In this document: one piece after another, positions 7,178 through 11,692 of the stretch
Layout of the letters: each line of letters starts with the position of its first letter
Position numbering within the stretch: position 1 is the stretch's first letter
Notes under the pieces: model-generated
Told to the model about the DNA's origin: nothing
Database searches by the model: none
What the model saw: only the letters and a program-made list of their open reading frames with translations
NCBI GenBank assembly: GCA_030633225.1
Contig: DAOVTF010000025.1
Location: 1 to 11,692 of the forward strand
Origin: Flavobacteriaceae bacterium
GTDB lineage: Bacteria; Bacteroidota; Bacteroidia; Flavobacteriales; Flavobacteriaceae
DNA length: 11,692 bases
Direction: 5' to 3'
Program-made: the position numbers and the translations under genes

Positions 7178-7185
7178 TATTTTTG
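7178..7185 (+). promoter_or_regulatory. -7 promoter element of purD
   Basis: TATTTTTG is an exact TAnnTTTG match, 19 bp before the purD ATG at 7205, giving a predicted leader of about 14 nt. Upstream sequence at the -33 position falls inside the preceding terminator hairpin. No PurR-like operator or riboswitch is visible in this short leader. Confidence 0.45.
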
Positions 7186-7204
7186 CAAAAGATAAAAACA
7201 AAAT

Positions 7205-8476
7205 ATGAATATACTTATTTTAGGCTCAGGAGGTAGAGAATGTACTTTTGCATGGAAACTAGCCCAAAGCAGTAAAATTAAAAACTTATATATTGCTCCA
7301 GGTAATGCAGGTACTGCCAAAATTGGACATAATATTGCAATTGATCCTAATGATTTTAAAGCTGTTAAAAAAGAGGTTTTAAATAACAATATTCAAATGG
7401 TTATTGTTGGACCAGAAGATCCTTTGGTAAATGGAATTCATGATTATTTTTTAGAAGATAATGAGCTAAAGAATATTCCAGTAATTGGACCTCAAAAACA
7501 TGCTGCTCTGCTTGAAGGAAGTAAAGAATTTGCTAAAGAGTTTATGTATCGTCATAATATTCCAACTGCTAAATATGAGAGCTTTACTCAAGAAACTTTA
7601 GAAAATGGATTTAAATTTTTAGAAAGTTTAGACGCACCATATGTTTTAAAAGCAAATGGGTTAGCTGCTGGAAAAGGAGTTTTGATTTTAAAAGATTTAC
7701 AAGAAGCAAAAGAGGAGCTAAAAGAAATGCTTACCAATAAAAAATTTGGTGATGCCAGCACCAAAGTAGTGATTGAAGAGTTTTTAGACGGTATTGAAAT
7801 GAGCACTTTTGTTTTAACCGATGGTGAGAATTATGTGATCTTACCCAATGCCAAAGATTATAAAAGAATAGGCGAAGGAGATAAGGGATTAAACACAGGT
7901 GGGATGGGTGCAATCTCTCCGGTTCCGTTTGCGGACAACGATTTTTTAACTAAAGTTGAAGAGAGAATTATTAAACCAACCATTGATGGTTTTAAAAAAG
8001 ATAATATTTCTTATGTGGGATTTGTTTTTATTGGTTTGATTAAAGTAAATAATGAACCATTGGTAATTGAATATAATGTGAGAATGGGAGACCCTGAAAC
8101 TGAAGTTGTTATTCCTAGAATAAAATCAGATTTGGTGGATCTATTTATCGCTACAGCGGGAAAAAAATTAGATAAACTCAACCTTGAAATTGATGATAGG
8201 GCTGCTACAACAGTGATGCTAGTTTCAGGAGGGTACCCTGAAAGTTATGAAAAAGAAAAACAAATTACAGGCCTTGAAAATATAGAAAATTCTATTGTTT
8301 TTCATGCAGGTACAACTCAAAATGAAAACAAGGTTCTTACAAGTGGAGGTAGAGTTTTAGCTATAACATCTTATGGTAAAGATTTTAGAGAAGCTTTGAA
8401 ACAATCTTATGCAAATATTGAAAAAATAAAGTTCGATAAGATGAGTTATCGAACCGATATTGGATTTGATTTGTAA
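7205..8476 (+). CDS. purD: Phosphoribosylamine-glycine ligase (GAR synthetase)
   Basis: PurD joins glycine to 5-phosphoribosylamine with ATP, the second step of de novo purine synthesis, in the cytoplasm. At 423 aa it is the normal single-domain bacterial length. The N-terminal domain begins MNILILGSGGREC, with the usual VIVGPEDPLVNGI (66-78). The ATP-grasp region follows: IGPQKHAALLEGSKEFAK, LKANGLAAGKGV, EEFLDGIEMS, and NTGGMGAISP in the active-site loop. The family signature reads RMGDPETEV, and the C-terminal domain has VSGGYP and GTT motifs. One oddity is that the normally near-invariant GREH reads GREC (Cys13, codon TGT). All else is intact, so the enzyme is probably active. It has its own promoter directly after a terminator and seems to be a single-gene unit separate from other purine genes. 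Confidence 0.96.
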   Translation: MNILILGSGGRECTFAWKLAQSSKIKNLYIAPGNAGTAKIGHNIAIDPNDFKAVKKEVLNNNIQMVIVGPEDPLVNGIHDYFLEDNELKNIPVIGPQKHAALLEGSKEFAKEFMYRHNIPTAKYESFTQETLENGFKFLESLDAPYVLKANGLAAGKGVLILKDLQEAKEELKEMLTNKKFGDASTKVVIEEFLDGIEMSTFVLTDGENYVILPNAKDYKRIGEGDKGLNTGGMGAISPVPFADNDFLTKVEERIIKPTIDGFKKDNISYVGFVFIGLIKVNNEPLVIEYNVRMGDPETEVVIPRIKSDLVDLFIATAGKKLDKLNLEIDDRAATTVMLVSGGYPESYEKEKQITGLENIENSIVFHAGTTQNENKVLTSGGRVLAITSYGKDFREALKQSYANIEKIKFDKMSYRTDIGFDL

Positions 8477-8523
8477 ACCTCCCCTCCCAATAATTATCGG
8501 GATGAGAGGGAATTAAGGGGTGT
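8477..8523. repeat. GC-rich palindromic intergenic repeat after purD
   Basis: Directly after the purD stop, a pyrimidine run ACCTCCCCTCCC (8477-8488) is balanced by purine runs GAGAGGG (8504-8510) and AGGGG (8516-8520). An inner palindrome TCCCAATAATTATCGGGA (8485-8502) pairs at eight of nine positions, and an outer CCCCT/AGGGG stem (8481-8485 with 8516-8520) can close around it. The block is far richer in GC than its surroundings and has no adjacent T-run. It resembles dispersed palindromic intergenic repeats of Flavobacteriia; only one copy is in the window. It may end or stabilise the purD transcript. Confidence 0.5.
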
Positions 8524-8553
8524 GTTCTACATTTTTATTCTCAATTCTACACA

Positions 8554-8561
8554 TATCTTTA
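8554..8561 (+). promoter_or_regulatory. Weak candidate -7 element for the glycosyltransferase gene
   Basis: TATCTTTA differs from TAnnTTTG only in the last base and lies 16 bp before the proposed TTG start. There is no clear -33 element. Chance occurrence is likely in such AT-rich sequence, so this is tentative. Confidence 0.25.
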
Positions 8562-8577
8562 TTGTAAAATAATAAAA

Positions 8578-9684
8578 TTGAAGAATAGTATACAAAACAA
8601 TAAAATACTCATTGCACCATTAAACTGGGGCCTAGGTCATGCAACAAGATGTGTACCTATTATTGATGCTATGATAAAAGAAAGGTTTGAACCTATTCTT
8701 GCTGGCGATGGAGAATCACTTTTACTCCTTCAAAAAGAATTTCCTAACCTAAAAAGCTATAAACTCCCTTCTTATAATATTCGATACACTAAAAAAGGAA
8801 GTAGCTTAAAATACAGACTTTTATTTGACAGTAATAAAATTTTAAAAGTCGTTAAAAACGAAAAGGAAGAAGTTGAGAAAATAATTCAAAAAGAAAATAT
8901 AAAAGGGATAATTTCTGATAACCGCTTTGGTGTTAGAAGCAAAAGTATTCCTTCAGTTTATATCACACATCAAGTCAATGTTCTATCGGGTATTACAACG
9001 TTAATTACAAGTAAAGTACATCACAATATAATTTCAAAATTTGATGAGTGTTGGGTTCCTGATTACAGTGGAAAAAACAATTTGGCGGGAGAACTATCTC
9101 ATTCAACCAGTGTAAATCTTAACTTAAAATATATTGGACCTTTGAGCAGATTTGAAAAAGAGATTCCCGACAACAAGGGAATGATAAATGGTATAAAAAA
9201 ATATGATATTATGATTCTTCTTTCTGGCCCTGAACCACAAAGAAGTATTTTAGAAAATAAGCTCTTAAATGAGTTTAAAAGTTATAACAAAAGAGTATTA
9301 CTTGTTCGCGGAGTTTTGTCTGATCAATTTGAAATTACAGAAGACATGAAGGCCAATAAGAATATTACCATAGTAAACTATCTTTTACAAAAAGATCTTC
9401 AAAAAGCAATAAATGAAAGTTTAATTATTTTAAGTAGATCAGGATATTCTACAATAATGGATCTTGAAAAATTAAACGCCAAAGCTTTTTTTATTCCTAC
9501 TCCAGGCCAGTTTGAACAAGAGTATTTAGCAAGTTATTTGGAAGAAAAAAATATTGTTCCTTTTACTTTACAAAATGATTTTGAATTAAGTTTATTAGAA
9601 AAGGTTAAAGAGTATTCAGGATTTAAATTTAAAAGATTATTAAAATTGGAGAAAAATCATTTATTATTTAACGTTTTTAAATAA
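8578..9684 (+). CDS. GT-B glycosyltransferase, MurG/GT28-like
   Basis: The 368-aa soluble protein looks like a nucleotide-sugar glycosyltransferase of the GT-B fold. The N-terminal Rossmann half opens with ILIAPLNWGLGHATRCVPII (10-29), whose Gly-rich loop with His21 corresponds to the acceptor-side loop of MurG-type enzymes. The C-terminal half starts near 205 (YDIMILLSGPEPQRS) and contains ILSRSGYSTIMDLEKL (284-299) and IPTPGQFEQEYLA (306-318), the pattern that binds the sugar nucleotide in GT28 proteins. It is not MurG itself: the opening motif differs and no cell-wall genes are nearby. Donor and acceptor are unknown; a surface polysaccharide or glycolipid role is possible. The only start that keeps the first beta strand is a TTG at 8578, as no ATG occurs before residue 32. 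The end faces the histidine kinase gene across 2 bp. Confidence 0.85.
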   Translation: MKNSIQNNKILIAPLNWGLGHATRCVPIIDAMIKERFEPILAGDGESLLLLQKEFPNLKSYKLPSYNIRYTKKGSSLKYRLLFDSNKILKVVKNEKEEVEKIIQKENIKGIISDNRFGVRSKSIPSVYITHQVNVLSGITTLITSKVHHNIISKFDECWVPDYSGKNNLAGELSHSTSVNLNLKYIGPLSRFEKEIPDNKGMINGIKKYDIMILLSGPEPQRSILENKLLNEFKSYNKRVLLVRGVLSDQFEITEDMKANKNITIVNYLLQKDLQKAINESLIILSRSGYSTIMDLEKLNAKAFFIPTPGQFEQEYLASYLEEKNIVPFTLQNDFELSLLEKVKEYSGFKFKRLLKLEKNHLLFNVFK

Positions 9685-9686
9685 TA

Positions 9687-10721
9687 CTATAAAACCTTAT
9701 CAATTGTAAATGAAAATGCAGAACCTTTACCAAATGTACTTTCAACAAAAACCTCTTGATTATGTGCTTCTATTATATGTTTAACAATAGCGAGCCCAAG
9801 CCCGGACCCACCTTGTTCTCTTGAACGGCTTTTATCTACACGGTAAAAACGTTCAAATATTCTTGGAATATCCTTTTTATCTATACCTAATCCAGTATCA
9901 GAAACTTTTATAATAAAGAGGTTTTTAGAATAAGAATCAACACTTACGGTTGTTGTATCATCATTTTTACTATACTTGATAGAGTTTGAAATTAGGTTAA
10001 TTAAAACTTGTTCAATTCTATCTTTATCTCCATATACTAATATGGGGATATTATATATCTTATTAAAAGTTAGATTAATATTTTTTTTACTAGCCTTTAT
10101 TTCTAGCATTTCAAACACATCTGCTATAAGCTTGATAATATTAAAAGACTCGATATTTAGATTCATTCCTGATTCTAATTTTGAGATCATATCTAAATCT
10201 TTTACTACAAAATTCAACCGTTCAATACTTTTATTAGCTCTTTCTAAGTATTTCTTTCTTAAGCTAGAATCTTTCATAGAGTCATCTAAAAGTGTTATCA
10301 AATAACCTTGAGCTGTAAAAATTGGGGTTTTTAGTTCATGTGCAATATCACCTAAAAAATCTCTTCTAAAATCATCTCTATTGGTTAACTCTTTTATTTC
10401 TTTATGTTTAGAGTCGGTAAAATCTTTTACATTGGAAAGAAAATTTTCAAAATCAGCTTCTGATTTGTTCTTTTTAAAAATGACTTCATTTTCAAATAAA
10501 GTTGATTTATATAATTTTTTTAATTGATGATCGATTAAATTATTAAAACCAAGTTTAAAACTAAAATAAATTGTTAGAAAGGATATTACAATTATAACCA
10601 GAGTGCCGTAGAAACTATCAATTATTTCAAAATAATAATAAAGAAAAACAACAATAATCATAATTGACACAATTAATGCCGTAGTTTTTAATGCTTGTTT
10701 ATTTAATAAATTAAATTTCAA
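9687..10721 (-). CDS. Sensor histidine kinase, PhoR-like, minimal sensor region
   Basis: This 344-aa membrane histidine kinase phosphorylates the adjacent response regulator. Two membrane segments (about 13-31 and 39-57) are separated by only about seven residues, so there is no periplasmic sensor domain. A cytoplasmic linker (about 60-115) leads to the HisKA dimerisation domain with phospho-acceptor His128 in DIAHELKTP. The HATPase domain shows the N box (Asn242, Asn246 in NLISNSIKYS), G1 DTGLGI (275-280), F box IFERFYRVDKSRS and G2 GGSGLGLAI (304-312). It starts at TTG (10721); an in-frame stop lies two codons upstream, and the first ATG (residue 21) would remove most of the first membrane segment. 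It follows the regulator by 41 bp, probably in one operon. Domain order resembles PhoR kinases of phosphate control, but the signal is not proven. Confidence 0.93.
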   Translation of the reverse strand: MKFNLLNKQALKTTALIVSIMIIVVFLYYYFEIIDSFYGTLVIIVISFLTIYFSFKLGFNNLIDHQLKKLYKSTLFENEVIFKKNKSEADFENFLSNVKDFTDSKHKEIKELTNRDDFRRDFLGDIAHELKTPIFTAQGYLITLLDDSMKDSSLRKKYLERANKSIERLNFVVKDLDMISKLESGMNLNIESFNIIKLIADVFEMLEIKASKKNINLTFNKIYNIPILVYGDKDRIEQVLINLISNSIKYSKNDDTTTVSVDSYSKNLFIIKVSDTGLGIDKKDIPRIFERFYRVDKSRSREQGGSGLGLAIVKHIIEAHNQEVFVESTFGKGSAFSFTIDKVL

Positions 10722-10762
10722 GTATTAGCTTTTTAGAGTATAAAGATAATCAAGATTTGTTT

Positions 10763-11452
10763 TTAATCGACAACAAATTTGTAACCAACACCTTTAATTG
10801 TTTTAATAAATGCATCACCAATTTTTTCACGCAATTTTCTTATGTGAACATCAATAGTTCTACTTCCAACAATAACATCATGACCCCACACAGTTTTTAA
10901 AATTATTTCTCGATTAAAAACTTTGTTTGGCACACTTGCTAATAGACATAATAATTCAAACTCTTTACGAGGAAGAGTTATTCGTTCTCCATTAATTTCA
11001 ACAAAATATTGATGCTTATTAATTGTTATCCCATCAAAAGATAAAATTTGATTTTTATTGGAATCAATTTTTTTCAAGCGCCTTAACAATCCTTTTATCT
11101 TACTTAAAAGCACTTTAGGTTTAATAGGTTTTGTAATATAATCATCTGCTCCAGCCTCAAACCCAGCAACTTGTGAATAATCTTCATTTCTTGCAGTAAA
11201 AAATACAATTAGAACATTTTCTAAACCATCAAGACCTCTAATTTTTTCACAGGCTTCAATCCCATCCATTTCTGGCATCATAATATCTAATAAAATTAAA
11301 TGAGGATCAATAACTTTCGCATTACTTACCGCTTCTTTTCCGTTACTTGCCTTAAAAACTTTATAACCTTCTTTGTTTAGGTGATACCCAACAATTTCTA
11401 AAACATCTGGTTCATCATCAACCAATAAGATTTTAATATTCTTATTATTCAT
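10763..11452 (-). CDS. OmpR/PhoB-family response regulator
   Basis: The 229-aa DNA-binding response regulator is the partner of the histidine kinase downstream. The receiver domain (about 6-120) has the acidic pair Asp12-Asp13, phospho-acceptor Asp56 in LLDIMMPEMDG, Thr86 in FFTAR and Lys108 in TKP, so all key residues are present. A short linker leads to a winged-helix DNA-binding domain (about 135-229) with LPRKEFELLCLL and the recognition-helix region SRTIDVHIRKLREKIG (197-212), ending GVGYKFV. These features are typical of PhoB-like regulators of Bacteroidota. TTAACA-like repeats upstream are consistent with a phosphate-type role and self-regulation, but this is inference. It is the first gene of the two-gene unit. 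The ATG at 11452 gives the full receiver domain. Confidence 0.95.
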   Translation of the reverse strand: MNNKNIKILLVDDEPDVLEIVGYHLNKEGYKVFKASNGKEAVSNAKVIDPHLILLDIMMPEMDGIEACEKIRGLDGLENVLIVFFTARNEDYSQVAGFEAGADDYITKPIKPKVLLSKIKGLLRRLKKIDSNKNQILSFDGITINKHQYFVEINGERITLPRKEFELLCLLASVPNKVFNREIILKTVWGHDVIVGSRTIDVHIRKLREKIGDAFIKTIKGVGYKFVVD

Positions 11453-11474
11453 TTACTTCATTTTAAGTATATAT

Positions 11475-11482
11475 CAAAACTA
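11475..11482 (-). promoter_or_regulatory. -7 promoter element of the two-component operon
   Basis: On the minus strand TAGTTTTG is an exact TAnnTTTG match, 22 bp upstream of the regulator ATG, giving a leader of about 17 nt. No TTG is found at the usual -33 distance, which would suit an activator-dependent promoter. Confidence 0.4.
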
Positions 11483-11509
11483 AGTTAAAAAAACCATCTA
11501 TTTATAGAG

Positions 11510-11531
11510 TTAACAATAACTTAATATTAAG
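11510..11531. promoter_or_regulatory. TTAACA-like direct repeats, possible Pho-box-type operator
   Basis: TTAACA (11510-11515) and TTAATA (11521-11526) are direct repeats spaced 11 bp apart, one helical turn, as in binding sites of PhoB/PhoP-type regulators (TTAACA repeats in Bacillus PhoP boxes). The second overlaps a 12-bp palindrome CTTAATATTAAG (11520-11531). The site lies about 28 bp upstream of the regulator's -7 element, but its orientation could also serve a plus-strand gene to the right. In AT-rich DNA this may be chance. Confidence 0.3.
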
Positions 11532-11657
11532 AAATTATTCGAAAACATTTACGTATCAAACCTATTCTCATATAACCTCTGAAAAAAGATATACTTATAA
11601 AATTCAATACAGAATATTTCTTGTATGGCTTTTAAAGTGTTGACTTTTTACTTATAG

Positions 11658-11671
11658 ATTCATTAATGAAT
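11658..11671. repeat. 14-bp perfect palindrome near the right edge
   Basis: ATTCATTAATGAAT is completely self-complementary and has no T-tract, so it looks more like a binding site for a dimeric regulator than a terminator. It lies 3 bp before a possible plus-strand ATG at 11675 (six open codons, MNNRIK, before the window ends). The remaining 11532-11657 shows no gene on either strand. Confidence 0.35.
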
Positions 11672-11692
11672 AGTATGAATAATCGAATTAAA

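Noticed and set aside
7147..7913. Minus-strand frames over the purD start and interior
   Set aside because: They are antisense to conserved purD. One overlaps the terminator and promoter, and their compositions look like shadows of purD codons.
9976..10305. Plus-strand 109-codon frame inside the histidine kinase gene
   Set aside because: It is antisense to conserved HisKA and HATPase motifs and has no family signal.
10722..10762. Separate promoter for the histidine kinase (TATCTTTA-like match in the spacer)
   Set aside because: It is a partial match in AT-rich sequence with no convincing -33 element; co-transcription with the regulator is simpler.
1..11692. CRISPR array, tRNA or rRNA genes
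   Set aside because: No regularly spaced direct repeats, no tRNA cloverleaf and no rRNA-like stretch were seen on either strand.

Overview
The window reads as a low-GC Bacteroidota chromosome, most likely a marine member of the Flavobacteriia. The protein families are typical of that group. Several gene starts are preceded by the Bacteroidota-type -7 element TAnnTTTG, spacers are short, and Shine-Dalgarno sequences are absent or weak. These are pattern judgements; no database search was run.

Left region (1-2118), accessory in character. A minus-strand protein with three homing-endonuclease-associated repeats runs off the left edge just where its HNH nuclease domain should begin. It lies 45 bp downstream of a complete 286-aa tyrosine recombinase on the same strand. 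The gap between them is filled by a compact palindromic site: an 8-bp perfect hairpin touching the integrase stop codon, then further short palindromes. A small zinc-finger protein is transcribed divergently from the integrase. This integrase, structured site and cargo-like gene arrangement resembles the start of an integron-like or cassette array, and is the best candidate here for an undescribed system.

Centre (2140-8476), housekeeping. A glutaryl-CoA dehydrogenase-like gene (minus) is divergent from a three-gene plus-strand operon: RNase P protein (rnpA), an S41 carboxyl-terminal processing protease, and a 557-aa conserved protein of unknown function whose C-terminal half looks like a nucleoside-phosphorylase-fold domain. 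The operon ends at a strong intrinsic terminator. The purD promoter follows at once, then purD (purine synthesis).

Right region (8477-11692). A GC-rich palindromic repeat follows purD. A GT-B glycosyltransferase (MurG-like, TTG start) comes next and converges, with a 2-bp gap, on a two-component system on the minus strand: an OmpR/PhoB-type response regulator followed by a histidine kinase with almost no extracellular sensor domain. The 240 bp upstream of the regulator hold a -7 element, TTAACA-like direct repeats resembling a Pho box, a 14-bp perfect palindrome, and perhaps the first codons of a plus-strand gene cut by the window edge.

The central and right genes are separate core functions (phosphate-type signalling, purine synthesis, envelope proteolysis, RNA processing). 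Only the left region suggests mobile DNA.
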